64,000 nt of DNA from CADEEN01 sp963738425 (GCA_963738425.1 CAVTWT010000030.1:62001-126000), one strand, 5' to 3'; shown: positions 9,168-18,392, counted from the first letter of the stretch. Made by a program: numbers and translations. The notes: generated by a model from the sequence alone, not told the origin.

Positions 9168-10109
9168 TCAGGTCCAGCCAATCCACGCCAGCACCGTTGG
9201 CGCGCCGATCAGCATCACGGACAAGCCGGCGCCCGCCAGGAACGGACCGAAGGGCACGTAGCGGCCCTCGCGCAACTGGCCACTGAATTTCATGAAGATG
9301 CCGACCGCGGCGCCGATCACCGATGCCGCGAGGATGACCGGCACCAGCATCGGCCAACCGAGCCACGCGCCAAGCGCCGCGAGCAGTTTGAAGTCGCCAT
9401 GCCCCATGCCCTCTTTGCCGGTGGTCAGCTTGAAGAGCTGATAGACGCTCCACAGCGCCAGGTAGCCGGCCACCGCGCCCCACAGTGCGGAGGCCAGCGG
9501 AATGGTCCAGCCCAGCGCCGCCGAGATCAGTCCACCCCAGAGCAGCGGCAGCGTCAGCGAATCTGGCAGAAGAGTGGTGTCCCAGTCGATCATCGCCAGG
9601 GCGACGAGGCAGGCCGCGAAGGCGCACCAGGCCAGAGCTACCGGCTGCTCATTGAAACGCCAGGCCACGGCGCCGAACAAGATGGCGGTGGCCAGTTCGA
9701 TCAGCGGGTAGCGAGCGCTGATGCGCACGCCGCAAGCCGAGCACCGGGCCTTGAGAAGCAGCCAGCTGAGCACAGGGATGTTCTCGTACCAGCGCAGCAC
9801 GTGGCCGCAAGAAGGGCAGCGTGATCGCGGCCGCACGACCGAGAACTGGGGTAGCGCCTCGACCGACTGACCGAGTGCCTGCGCAGCGCGCTGGTGTTCC
9901 GCAGAAGGCCGGGCCGCAGCGTCCTTCGGCGCGAACACGCGTCGCCAGGCATCGCCGTCCAACATGTGCCCCGCGACCTCGGCCCACCACTGCCGCTCCA
10001 TCAAGAGCGGCAGGCGATGAACGACGACGTTCAGGAAGCTGCCGATGCACAGGCCCAGCAAGGCCAACACCGGCGGCGACAGCAGCAAGTCCAGAGGCAG
10101 CGCGCCCAT
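9168..10109 (-). CDS. pilD: Type IV prepilin peptidase / N-methyltransferase PilD
   Basis: This 313-residue inner-membrane protein cleaves type IV prepilins and N-methylates the new N-terminus. The N-terminal GxSFLNVVxxRLP motif is present. A four-cysteine zinc site is formed by C98xxC101 and C123xxC126, as in PilD of Pseudomonas. The aspartyl protease residues lie in DWDTTLLPDSL (about 175-185) and GMGHGDFKLL (Asp at about 239). About eight membrane segments are evident. It is the last pil gene of the pilB-pilC-pilD block. Confidence 0.97.
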   Translation of the reverse strand: MGALPLDLLLSPPVLALLGLCIGSFLNVVVHRLPLLMERQWWAEVAGHMLDGDAWRRVFAPKDAAARPSAEHQRAAQALGQSVEALPQFSVVRPRSRCPSCGHVLRWYENIPVLSWLLLKARCSACGVRISARYPLIELATAILFGAVAWRFNEQPVALAWCAFAACLVALAMIDWDTTLLPDSLTLPLLWGGLISAALGWTIPLASALWGAVAGYLALWSVYQLFKLTTGKEGMGHGDFKLLAALGAWLGWPMLVPVILAASVIGAAVGIFMKFSGQLREGRYVPFGPFLAGAGLSVMLIGAPTVLAWIGWT

Positions 10110-10119
10110 CGGCGCGTTG

Positions 10120-11340
10120 TCAGACCACGGCGCCGAGCTTGAAGATCGGCAGGTACATCGAGACCACGATGCCGCCGATCAGCACACCCAGAATGACGAT
10201 GATGAACGGCTCCATCAGGCTCGACAGGCCTTTGACCATTTCATCGACTTCCTCTTCGTAAAACTCGGCGGCTTTGGCGAGCATGTGGTCAAGCGAGCCG
10301 GACTCTTCGCCGATCGATGCCATCTGCAGCACCATCGTCGGGAAGACGCCCGTGTTTTGCATGGCCATCGTCAGCGCGGTGCCGGTCGACACTTCTTTCT
10401 GGATCTGCTCGGTGGCCTGTGCGTAGACTGCATTGCCCGCCGCACCGCCCACCGAGTCGAGCGCTTCGACCAGCGGCACGCCGGCGCCGAACATTGTCGA
10501 CAGCGTGCGTGTCCAGCGTGCCAGCACGGCCTTGCGAATCAGATCGCCGAACACTGGTATGCGCAGGAACAGGCGGTCCATTGCCATCTGCATCTTTTCC
10601 GAGCGGCGCCACGTCTGCATGAAGAAGTAGCCACCGCCGATCATCACGCCGAAGAGAAGCCACCAGTAGTTGACGAACTGCTCAGACAGCCACATCACTG
10701 CCAGCGTCGGTGCTGGCAACTCGGCGCCGAAGGAGCTGAAGACCTCCTTGAACGACGGAATCACGAACAGCATGATGATGGTCAGCACGACAAAAGCGAC
10801 GACCAGAACAGCAACCGGATAGACCAAAGCAGACTTGATCTTCTGCTTGAGCTGCATGGTCTTTTCTTCGTAGATCGCCAGGCGCTCTAGCAACTGTTCC
10901 AGGATGCCGCCTTGCTCACCGGCCTCGACCAGGTTGCAATACAGCGCGTTGAACTGCATCGGATGCTTGCGGAAAGCCACTGACAGGCTGGTGCCCGTCT
11001 CGACGTCGGTCCGGATGTCGTTCAGCAGCTTGGTGAGGCGGGGATTGGTGGCGCCACGGCCGACGATGTCAAAAGCCTGCAGCAGCGGCACGCCGGCCTT
11101 CATCATCGTCGCCAGCTGACGCGTGAAGATAGCAACGTCTTTCTGCTTGATCGACGAGCCGCCGCGCATGCGGCGCTTCTTGACCTTGGTGACCAGGACG
11201 CCCTGCCGGCGCAACGTCGCGCTGACCTGAGCTTCACCGCCCGAGCGCACTTCGCCGCGAATGACCTTGCCGTTCTTGTCCTTGCCCTCCCACTCGAAGA
11301 CGAAATCTTTGATGTCTCTAGCGGCTGCTGCTGTGGCCAT
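10120..11340 (-). CDS. pilC: Type IV pilus assembly platform protein PilC
   Basis: This 406-residue protein carries two T2SSF domains (about residues 70-195 and 275-395). Its membrane segments include VAVLVVAFVVLTIIMLFVIPSF and the C-terminal FIIVILGVLIGGIVVSMYL. PilC is the inner-membrane platform that couples the PilB and PilT motors to the pilus fibre. The gene lies 58 bp after pilB and 10 bp before pilD on the same strand. Confidence 0.97.
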   Translation of the reverse strand: MATAAAARDIKDFVFEWEGKDKNGKVIRGEVRSGGEAQVSATLRRQGVLVTKVKKRRMRGGSSIKQKDVAIFTRQLATMMKAGVPLLQAFDIVGRGATNPRLTKLLNDIRTDVETGTSLSVAFRKHPMQFNALYCNLVEAGEQGGILEQLLERLAIYEEKTMQLKQKIKSALVYPVAVLVVAFVVLTIIMLFVIPSFKEVFSSFGAELPAPTLAVMWLSEQFVNYWWLLFGVMIGGGYFFMQTWRRSEKMQMAMDRLFLRIPVFGDLIRKAVLARWTRTLSTMFGAGVPLVEALDSVGGAAGNAVYAQATEQIQKEVSTGTALTMAMQNTGVFPTMVLQMASIGEESGSLDHMLAKAAEFYEEEVDEMVKGLSSLMEPFIIVILGVLIGGIVVSMYLPIFKLGAVV

Positions 11341-11398
11341 GAATCCTCCGGGGCCGGCTATTGGTTGAATACGGCGATGTACGGGAAACGCGCGACGG

Positions 11399-13135
11399 TC
11401 ATTCGTTGGTCACGCTGATGATTTCTTCAAGCGTCGTTGCGCCCGACTTGACCTTCAGCAGGCCCGACTGGCGCAGATCGCGCACGCCTTCTTTGGCCGC
11501 CTGCGCGGCAATGTCGAGCGCCGAGCCTGACGCAAGGATCAGACGCTGGATCTCTTCACTGATCGGCATGACCTGGTACAGACCCACTCGGCCTTTGTAG
11601 CCGTTGTTGCAGGCTGAACAGCCAACCGCCTTGTAGGCTTTCCAGGAACCATCTAGATCGTGTTCCGTGAACCCAGCGCGCTTGAGCGCGTCGCGAGGGT
11701 AATCGGCTGGCGCCTTGCATGCCTCGCAGAGACGCCGAGTCAGGCGCTGCGCCGTGATCAACAGCACGCTCGCTGCGACGTTGAACGGCGCCACGCCCAT
11801 ATTCAGCAAACGCGTCAGGGTCGTCGGCGCGTCGTTGGTGTGTAGCGTGCTCATCACCAAGTGGCCGGTCTGTGCAGCTTTCAGTGCAATGTCAGCCGTT
11901 TCCAAGTCGCGGATTTCACCGACCATGATGATGTCTGGATCCTGGCGCAGGAACGCTCGCAAGGCGACAGCAAAGTTCATTCCGGCCTTGTCGTTGACGT
12001 TGACCTGATTGACGCCCGGCAAGTTGATTTCTGCCGGATCCTCAACCGTCGCGATGTTCACCCCTGGCTGGTTCAGCAGGTTCAGGCAGGTGTAGAGCGA
12101 CACTGTCTTGCCCGAGCCTGTGGGTCCGGTAACCAGCACCATCCCATAGGGGCGAGCGATCGCCTGCAGCAAGCGTTCTTTCTCGATCTTCTCGTAGCCG
12201 AGGGCTTCAATGCCCAGCTTGGCCGACGACGGATCGAGAATACGAATCACAATCTTCTCGCCAAACAGCGTCGGCAGTGTCGAGACCCGGAAGTCGATCG
12301 CGCGGTTGCCGAACTTGAGCTTCATGCGTCCGTCCTGAGGGACGCGTTTTTCGGAGATGTCGAGCCGGCTGATGATCTTGATGCGCGACGCCAGCTTGTC
12401 CTTGATGGCGATCGGGGGCTGCGTGATCTCGCGCAACTCGCCGTCGATGCGGAAGCGCACGCGGTAGTTGTATTCGAATGGCTCGAAATGCAAATCCGAC
12501 GCGCGGGCATTGATCGCGTCGATCAGCATCTTCTGCAGGAAACGAACGACCGGCGCGTCTTCGACCTCGGCAATCGTCTCGGCGCTCTCCTGCTCGGTCG
12601 TGTCGTCGGTGATGTCGAAATCGAAGTCGCCTTCAGACAGTTGCTCGATCGTGTCGCTCGCTGAGCCGCCCAGGCTCGACAAGTGCTTGGCCAGCTTGTC
12701 GTACTCGACGATCACCCATTCGGGCGAGAGCTGGGTGGCAAACTTGATGCGTTCGACGGCTTCCTGATCGGTCGGGTCGGCGCCGCCAATGAACAGGCGG
12801 TTTCCACGCTTGCCCAACACGACGATCTGGTACTGCGCCACCAGCTTGCCATCGATCACATTGCGCGGCAGTCGCTCGGCTTCGACAGACGACAGATCGA
12901 GCACCGGCAGCGCCAACGCGCCTGACAGCGTGTGCGCGAGGTCGGCCGCCGAGACCGAGCCAGCAGCAATCAGCGCCGAGACAAAGCTTGTTTTACGCTC
13001 AGCGGCTGTCTTGACAAGACCCTCGGCCGTCTTGCCATTGAGTTTGCCGGCGTGCACGAGCACCCGTGCCACGCCGGACAGCGAAGAGAAAGGGGCATCG
13101 GCCAGCGTATCCACCAGATTCAGTTCACCATGCAA
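11399..13135 (-). CDS. pilB: Type IV pilus extension ATPase PilB
   Basis: This 578-residue protein has an N-terminal MshEN/T2SSE-N region (about 1-170) and a C-terminal hexameric secretion ATPase domain. Visible elements are Walker A GPTGSGKT (about 337-344), the Asp box and Walker B stretch DIIMVGEIRD, the His box QTGHLVMSTLHTND, and a four-Cys zinc site (CEAC and CSAC). It powers pilus polymerisation from the cytoplasmic side. It is the first gene of pilBCD. Confidence 0.97.
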   Translation of the reverse strand: MHGELNLVDTLADAPFSSLSGVARVLVHAGKLNGKTAEGLVKTAAERKTSFVSALIAAGSVSAADLAHTLSGALALPVLDLSSVEAERLPRNVIDGKLVAQYQIVVLGKRGNRLFIGGADPTDQEAVERIKFATQLSPEWVIVEYDKLAKHLSSLGGSASDTIEQLSEGDFDFDITDDTTEQESAETIAEVEDAPVVRFLQKMLIDAINARASDLHFEPFEYNYRVRFRIDGELREITQPPIAIKDKLASRIKIISRLDISEKRVPQDGRMKLKFGNRAIDFRVSTLPTLFGEKIVIRILDPSSAKLGIEALGYEKIEKERLLQAIARPYGMVLVTGPTGSGKTVSLYTCLNLLNQPGVNIATVEDPAEINLPGVNQVNVNDKAGMNFAVALRAFLRQDPDIIMVGEIRDLETADIALKAAQTGHLVMSTLHTNDAPTTLTRLLNMGVAPFNVAASVLLITAQRLTRRLCEACKAPADYPRDALKRAGFTEHDLDGSWKAYKAVGCSACNNGYKGRVGLYQVMPISEEIQRLILASGSALDIAAQAAKEGVRDLRQSGLLKVKSGATTLEEIISVTNE

Positions 13136-13268
13136 AAAGCAAATCGATCATCGCCGATCACCTTCGCACTGTAAATCGCTGTGAAAACCAACGACATCGC
13201 CTTGGCGGCAACAGTTCACGTCCAAACGCGTCCTGCGCTGGGCTCAATGAGGACTGCTCCAACGTGGG

Positions 13269-13345
13269 TGGTCGGGGTGAGAGGATTCGAACCTCCGGCC
13301 TCTACGTCCCGAACGTAGCGCTCTACCAGGCTAAGCTACACCCCG
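13269..13345 (-). tRNA. tRNA-Pro (anticodon CGG)
   Basis: The minus strand folds as a complete cloverleaf. The acceptor stem is CGGGGTG/CACCCCG, the anticodon stem CTACG/CGTAG encloses the loop TTCGGGA with anticodon CGG, and the T-arm is CGGAGGTTCGAATCCTC-like. The discriminator base is A, followed by an encoded CCA (complement of 13269-13271). It lies between pilB and ispB. Confidence 0.97.
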
Positions 13346-13362
13346 ATTTGGGCTGTCCGAAA

Positions 13363-14412
13363 TCACGAAGAGCGATCGACGGCCCGAGCGCACAAGTGTA
13401 GCAGAGCGTCTTTGTAGCGCGACGGGGGCAAGGTCGATGCGCAGATGCGAGCCGCTTCAGCCTCTGCACTTGCAAGCTCGCGAGCCGCGACAATCGCGCC
13501 GGTCCGGCGCACCGCCGCCACGACCTCGGGGAGTCGGGTTACTTCACCTTGCTCGATCGCATGACGAATCAGTTCGCGCTCCTCGGTGGTGCCTTGCGAC
13601 ATCGCTACCAACAGCGGCAGCGTCGGTTTGCCCTCGCGCAAGTCGTCACCAACGTTCTTGCCCAGTTCGCGTGTCTCGCCGTCGTAGTCCAGCAAGTCAT
13701 CGACCAACTGAAAGGCCGTACCCAGCGAACGCCCGTAGCTGGCGCACGAGGCCTCCAAGGTGGCGTCGGCGCCAGCGAGGATCGCACCCAGCCGCGCGCT
13801 GGCTTCGAAGAGCTTCGCCGTCTTTGAGCGAATCACACGCAAGTATTCGTCGACTGCCAAGTCCGGGTCGTGCATGTTCATCAATTGCAGGACCTCGCCC
13901 TCGGCGATGACATTTGTGGCATCGGCCAGCACGTCGAGCACGCGCATGTTGTTCACCGACACCATCATCTGGAAGGCGCGTGAGTAGAGGAAGTCTCCCA
14001 CCAGCACGCTGGCCGCATTGCCGAAGACAGCATTCGCGGTCTGTCGGCCGCGGCGCAGGGATGATTCATCGACCACATCGTCGTGCAACAAGGTGGCTGT
14101 GTGAATGAACTCGACCGTGGCAGCCAGGGTGAACTGTTCCGCTCCGTCATAACCGAGCGCGTTGGCGAAGAGCAGCACCAGACGCGGGCGAATGCGCTTG
14201 CCGCCCGCGCTGACAATGTACTGCCCGATCTGATTGACCAGTGCCACGTCGGAGCGCAGGCGCTCGGCAATCACGGCGTCGACCTGCACCATGTGCCCCG
14301 CCAACGGGTCGGTGTTGATGCCGGCCGTGGCGGGTTGAGGCGGCGTCACGGCTGCTGCGGGAGTCACGGGAGCACTTTCTTCTGCGATTGCTGCATTATA
14401 GGAAGATGCCAC
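13363..14412 (-). CDS. ispB: Octaprenyl diphosphate synthase (trans-polyprenyl synthetase)
   Basis: This enzyme of up to 349 residues makes the long-chain isoprenoid side chain of quinones. It has GGKRIRPRLVLL, the first aspartate-rich motif DDVVD (about 113-117) with the RRGRQTAN segment, and the second motif DDLLDYDGE (about 238). The longest in-frame start is a GTG at 14412. A perfect TATAAT hexamer on the same strand at 14400-14395 lies inside that extension, and another GTG at 14367 has a purine-rich site before it, so the true start may be 14367. It is divergent from rplU, the usual arrangement. Confidence 0.93.
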   Translation of the reverse strand: MASSYNAAIAEESAPVTPAAAVTPPQPATAGINTDPLAGHMVQVDAVIAERLRSDVALVNQIGQYIVSAGGKRIRPRLVLLFANALGYDGAEQFTLAATVEFIHTATLLHDDVVDESSLRRGRQTANAVFGNAASVLVGDFLYSRAFQMMVSVNNMRVLDVLADATNVIAEGEVLQLMNMHDPDLAVDEYLRVIRSKTAKLFEASARLGAILAGADATLEASCASYGRSLGTAFQLVDDLLDYDGETRELGKNVGDDLREGKPTLPLLVAMSQGTTEERELIRHAIEQGEVTRLPEVVAAVRRTGAIVAARELASAEAEAARICASTLPPSRYKDALLHLCARAVDRSS

Positions 14413-14427
14413 TCAAGGCGTGCGCAC

Positions 14428-14436
14428 TGCTATACT
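14428..14436 (+). promoter_or_regulatory. Extended -10 promoter candidate for rplU-rpmA
   Basis: TGCTATACT gives an extended -10 element about 64 bp upstream of the rplU start, with no convincing -35 box. The predicted transcript would have a leader of about 57 nt. The call rests on the hexamer and its position only. Confidence 0.4.
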
Positions 14437-14499
14437 CTTGGGTTCTTCGTTACGCTGATGCAGACGGAGAGACTCCCTGAATATGCAAGAGAGGCACAC

Positions 14500-15129
14500 A
14501 TGTACGCGGTCATAAAAACCGGTGGCAAGCAATACAAGGTTGCGCCCGGCCAAAAGATCAAGCTAGAACAGATTGCTGCGAATGTTGGCCAGGAAATCGT
14601 GATCGATCAGGTGCTTGCCGTGGGTAACGGCGCAGACTTGAAGGTCGGATCTCCCCTGGTGGCAGGCGCTACCGTAAACGCCACTGTCCTGGCGCACGGA
14701 AAGCACGACAAGGTCCGCATCTTCAAGATGCGCCGTCGCAAGCATTACAAGAAGTCGCAGGGCCATCGCCAAGGCTTCACCGAGATCTTCGTTGGAGAAA
14801 TCCTCGACGGCTCGGGCGCATCGGCCAAGGCGGATACCGCTGCGCCGCTGGTGCTGGCGCCGCAAAAAGGCGGCAAGGACGACATTGAACTGATCGAAGG
14901 CATCGGCCCAAAGATTGCCAAGGTGCTGTCCGACAACGGCATTCGCACTTTCGCGCAGCTGGCTGAGGCCAAGCCGGAAGCCATGACGGCGATGCTCAAA
15001 GCGTCGGGCGGGCGGTTCAGCCTGGCCAGCACCGACACGTGGCCGCAGCAGGCGGCGCTGCTGCGCGATGGCAAGATGGACGAGTTCAAGAAGCTTACCG
15101 ACGAACTCGTCGGCGGCGTCAAGAAGTAA
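14500..15129 (+). CDS. rplU: Ribosomal protein L21 with C-terminal helix-hairpin-helix extension
   Basis: Residues 1-103 are a complete bacterial L21 (MYAVIKTGGKQYKVAPGQ, then KMRRRKHYKKSQGHRQ), a large-subunit protein bound to 23S rRNA. Typical L21 stops at about 103 residues. Here the frame continues for another 106. A linker (about 104-127) is followed by a helix-hairpin-helix domain with IEGIGPKIAKVL (about 132-143) and a tail containing DTWPQQAALL (about 179-188). The ATG at 14500 is the normal L21 start. The extension resembles HhH tails known on L21 of some Bacteroidetes and on some NuoE proteins. The adjacent rpmA is in normal order, 12 bp downstream. Confidence 0.93.
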   Translation: MYAVIKTGGKQYKVAPGQKIKLEQIAANVGQEIVIDQVLAVGNGADLKVGSPLVAGATVNATVLAHGKHDKVRIFKMRRRKHYKKSQGHRQGFTEIFVGEILDGSGASAKADTAAPLVLAPQKGGKDDIELIEGIGPKIAKVLSDNGIRTFAQLAEAKPEAMTAMLKASGGRFSLASTDTWPQQAALLRDGKMDEFKKLTDELVGGVKK

Positions 15130-15141
15130 GGGGTAGCTGAC

Positions 15142-15399
15142 ATGGCACAGAAAAAGGGCGGCGGCTCGACCCGAAATGGCCGCGATTCACAACCCAAGAT
15201 GCTGGGCGTCAAGGCCTTCGGCGGCGAGATGGTCACGGCCGGCTCGATCATCGTGCGGCAGCGCGGCACGAAGGTCCATCCAGGCACGAATGTCGGCATC
15301 GGCCGCGACCACACGCTGTTTGCGCTGATCGATGGCCACGTCAAGTTCGCCATCAAGGGCGAGCGGAACAACCAGACCGTGAGCATCCTGCCGGCCTGA
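15142..15399 (+). CDS. rpmA: Ribosomal protein L27
   Basis: This 85-residue protein begins MAQKKGGGSTRNGRDSQPK, the conserved flexible N-terminal arm that reaches the peptidyl transferase centre. The body contains KVHPGTNVGIGRDHTLFAL. No N-terminal cleavage extension of the Firmicute type is present. It follows rplU and is ended by a clear terminator before obgE. Confidence 0.98.
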   Translation: MAQKKGGGSTRNGRDSQPKMLGVKAFGGEMVTAGSIIVRQRGTKVHPGTNVGIGRDHTLFALIDGHVKFAIKGERNNQTVSILPA

Positions 15400-15419
15400 G
15401 GCTGCACTTGCTTGTCGCA

Positions 15420-15449
15420 AGGGCCCCGCACCGTCGGGGCCTTTTTGTT
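15420..15449 (+). terminator. Rho-independent terminator after rpmA
   Basis: A 7-bp GC-only stem GGCCCCG/CGGGGCC (15422-15428 and 15435-15441) with a 6-base loop is followed by five T. It sits 23 bp after the rpmA stop and 26 bp before obgE, so obgE is probably read from partial read-through or its own start. Confidence 0.92.
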
Positions 15450-15474
15450 TCTGTAGCTCTACCATCGCACCATC

Positions 15475-16551
15475 ATGAAGTTCGTTGACGAAGCCACCAT
15501 CGACGTCGCTGCCGGCAACGGCGGCGCCGGCTGCGTGAGCTTCCGGCGCGAGAAGTTCATTCCGTTCGGCGGGCCCAACGGCGGCAATGGCGGGCGAGGC
15601 GGCAGCATCTATGCCGTCGGTGATGTCAACTTGAACACGTTGATCGACTACCGGTATGCGCGCCGCCACGAGGCGAAGAACGGTGAACCTGGCCGCGGCT
15701 CGGATCAATTCGGTGCAGCGTCCGATGACATCGTGCTGCGCATGCCGGTAGGCACCATCCTGAAGGACTTCGAGACCGGTGACGTGATCACCGAGCTCTT
15801 GAATCCGGGCGAGAAAGTGCTGATCTGCAAGGGCGGTGACGGTGGTTTCGGCAATCTGCATTTCAAGACCAGCACGAATCGTTCGCCGAAGCAGAAGACG
15901 CCCGGCTGGCCCGGCGAGGCCAAGAAGCTCAAGCTCGAGCTGCGTGTGCTCGCGGATGTCGGCCTGCTCGGCATGCCCAACGCCGGCAAGAGCACGCTGA
16001 TCGCGGCGATCTCGAACGCGCGACCGAAGATCGCCGACTATCCGTTCACGACACTGCATCCGAACCTGGGTGTCGTGCGCGTGGCGCCGGAAAAGAGCTT
16101 CGTCGTTGCCGACGTGCCCGGTTTGATCGAGGGCGCGGCCGAGGGCGCGGGCCTGGGGCACCAGTTCCTGCGGCACTTGCAGCGCACACGGTTGCTGCTG
16201 CACATGGTGGACATCGCACCTTTCGACGACAGCATTGATCCGGTGGCGCAGGCGCGAGCCATCGTTGCCGAACTGAAGAAATACGACCCAGCCCTGGCCG
16301 ACAAGCCGCGCTGGCTGGTGCTCAACAAGATCGACATGGTTGCAGCCGATGACCGCGCCGCGACAGTCAAGGACTTCGTCAAGCGCTTTCGCTGGAAAGG
16401 CCCCGTGTTCGAGATTTCGGCGCTGGCGCGCAAGGGGCTCGACCCGTTGATCCACGCGATCTACGAGCATGTGGCGGCCACGCGCCCGCGAGAGATCGAC
16501 TTGCCCGACGAACGTTTCGTGGATGACGGCGCAGAGCATGGCCATGCCTGA
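15475..16551 (+). CDS. obgE: Obg family GTPase ObgE/CgtA
   Basis: This 358-residue GTPase acts in large-subunit maturation and stress control. Residues 1-158 form the glycine-rich Obg domain (KFVDEATIDVAAGNGGAGC, GGPNGGNGGRGG). The G domain has G1 GMPNAGKST, G3 DVPGLIEGA and G4 NKID. Its last 14 bases overlap the start of proB in another frame. It follows rplU-rpmA, the standard order. Confidence 0.98.
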   Translation: MKFVDEATIDVAAGNGGAGCVSFRREKFIPFGGPNGGNGGRGGSIYAVGDVNLNTLIDYRYARRHEAKNGEPGRGSDQFGAASDDIVLRMPVGTILKDFETGDVITELLNPGEKVLICKGGDGGFGNLHFKTSTNRSPKQKTPGWPGEAKKLKLELRVLADVGLLGMPNAGKSTLIAAISNARPKIADYPFTTLHPNLGVVRVAPEKSFVVADVPGLIEGAAEGAGLGHQFLRHLQRTRLLLHMVDIAPFDDSIDPVAQARAIVAELKKYDPALADKPRWLVLNKIDMVAADDRAATVKDFVKRFRWKGPVFEISALARKGLDPLIHAIYEHVAATRPREIDLPDERFVDDGAEHGHA

Positions 16552-17668
16552 AGCCGCGGTGCTGCGCGACGCCCGACGAATCGTCGTCAAGGTCGGCTCC
16601 AGCCTCGTCACCAATGACGGCCGCGGCCTCGACGCCGCGGCGATCGGCGGGTGGTGCCGTCAGTTGGCCGCGCTGGCACGCGAGGGCCGTGAGATGGTGA
16701 TGGTGTCGAGTGGTGCCGTGGCCGAAGGCATGAAGCGCCTGGGCTGGGCGACCCGTCCGCGCGAATTGCCCGAGTTGCAGGCCGCCGCCGCTGTGGGCCA
16801 GATGGGCCTGGTGCAGATGTATGAAAGCCAGTTGTCGCAGCACGGCATCACGAGTGCCCAGGTTCTGCTCACGCATGCCGACCTCGCCGATCGCGAGCGC
16901 TACCTCAATGCGCGCTCGACGCTGCTCGCGCTGCTGGCGATGAAGGCGCTGCCGGTGATCAACGAAAACGACACCGTCGTCAACGATGAGATCAAGTTCG
17001 GCGACAACGACACGCTTGGTGCGCTGGTCGCCAACCTGATCGAAGCCGACGTGCTGGTGATCCTGACCGATCAGCGCGGCTTGTATTCAGCCGACCCACG
17101 CAAGGATGCGAACGCGCGATTCATCGACGTGGCCCGCGCCGGCGACGAATCGCTCGAGCGCATGGCCGGCGGCGCCGGCTCGGCCATCGGCCGTGGCGGC
17201 ATGCTGACCAAGGTGCTGGCAGCCAAGCGTGCGGCCAGCAGTGGCGCCAGCACCGTGATCGCGTGGGGCCGCGAGCCGGATGTGTTGCTGCGGTTGGCTG
17301 CTGGCGAGTCGATTGGCACCGCACTGGTGGCCACCACCGCCAAGCTCGCGGCGCGCAAGCAGTGGATGGCCGACCACCTGCAGCTGCGTGGGGCCGTCAC
17401 GGTCGATGCCGGCGCGGTAGGCAAGTTGCGCGCAGAAGGCAAGAGCCTGCTGCCGATCGGTGTGGTTGCCGTTGAAGGCGAGTTCGCCCGTGGCGACGTG
17501 ATTGCGGTTCGGTCGCCCGAAGGCCAGGAAGTGGCACGCGGACTTGCCAACTACTCAGCCGCAGAAACTCGGTTGATCGCGCGCAAGCCCTCGGCGCAGA
17601 TTGAAGCGATCCTGGGCTATTCGGCGGAATCCGAACTGATCCATCGCGACAATCTTGTCCTCGCCTAG
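16538..17668 (+). CDS. proB: Glutamate 5-kinase
   Basis: This protein of about 376 residues catalyses the first step of proline synthesis from glutamate. The amino-acid-kinase domain covers about residues 12-265 (IVVKVGSSLVT, VSSGAVAEGM, NENDTVVNDEIKFGDND), and a PUA domain follows from about 285 (GAVTVDAGAVGKLRAEGKSLL). Two ATGs (16538 and 16544) are both plausible; the gene overlaps the obgE end, suggesting coupling. proA is not adjacent. Confidence 0.96.
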   Translation: MAMPEAAVLRDARRIVVKVGSSLVTNDGRGLDAAAIGGWCRQLAALAREGREMVMVSSGAVAEGMKRLGWATRPRELPELQAAAAVGQMGLVQMYESQLSQHGITSAQVLLTHADLADRERYLNARSTLLALLAMKALPVINENDTVVNDEIKFGDNDTLGALVANLIEADVLVILTDQRGLYSADPRKDANARFIDVARAGDESLERMAGGAGSAIGRGGMLTKVLAAKRAASSGASTVIAWGREPDVLLRLAAGESIGTALVATTAKLAARKQWMADHLQLRGAVTVDAGAVGKLRAEGKSLLPIGVVAVEGEFARGDVIAVRSPEGQEVARGLANYSAAETRLIARKPSAQIEAILGYSAESELIHRDNLVLA

Positions 17669-17678
17669 CGGCTAGCGA

Positions 17679-18263
17679 TCAAGGATCGATGGCGTCCGGC
17701 AGGCTGCCGTGCACGCTGTCTGGCGGCAGTGCATCGTCGCGCAACAAGCCTCGCATGCCCGAGCGCAAGTACCGGTTGTGATGGGTCGCCGCGCGCGGCA
17801 GAAAGCGCGACAGCTCGGTCAACGCCCGCTCGTAGACACCGCGCTTGAACTCGATCACCACCTCGAGAGGCACCCAGTAATCGTTCCAGCGCCAGGCGTC
17901 GAACTCAGGGTGGTCGGTCGCACGCAGGTTCAAGTCGCTGTCGCGGCCGATCAGTCTCAACAAGAACCAGATCTGCTTCTGGCCCTTGTAGTGGCCGCGC
18001 GCGTCGCGCCGGATGTAGTGGTCGGGCACCTCGTAGCGCAGCCAATCTCGCGTGCGCGCGACGATCTGCACGTGTTCGGGCAGCAAGCCCACCTCTTCGT
18101 GTAGCTCGCGCAGCATCGCCTGCTCCGGCGATTCGCCATGATTGATGCCGCCCTGCGGAAACTGCCACGAGTGAGTGCGCAGCCGCTTGCCCCAAAAGAC
18201 CTGATTGCGCGCGTTGAGCAGGACGATGCCGACGTTCGGCCTGAAGCCGTCACGGTCGAGCAT
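17679..18263 (-). CDS. rppH: RNA pyrophosphohydrolase RppH
   Basis: This 194-residue Nudix hydrolase converts 5'-triphosphate mRNA ends to monophosphate and so triggers decay. It starts MLDRDGFRPNVGIVL and has the Nudix box (about residues 38-60) with GGINHGE and RELHEEVGL, then the RppH-typical KGQKQIWFLLRL and EFKRGVYERAL. It converges on proB with 10 bp between them and is divergent from proS, as is common in Proteobacteria. Confidence 0.97.
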   Translation of the reverse strand: MLDRDGFRPNVGIVLLNARNQVFWGKRLRTHSWQFPQGGINHGESPEQAMLRELHEEVGLLPEHVQIVARTRDWLRYEVPDHYIRRDARGHYKGQKQIWFLLRLIGRDSDLNLRATDHPEFDAWRWNDYWVPLEVVIEFKRGVYERALTELSRFLPRAATHHNRYLRSGMRGLLRDDALPPDSVHGSLPDAIDP

Positions 18264-18392
18264 AATCGGACCTCGATATTTGAACTGATTTCATTTTGCA
18301 CCGGCCCGGTGTAGCGCGCGATCACTCGGTTTCCCGCATCAGGGGCTTTGTTGTGCAACGTGCTGCGACCGGCCTGCTCGCACCCCACGCCC

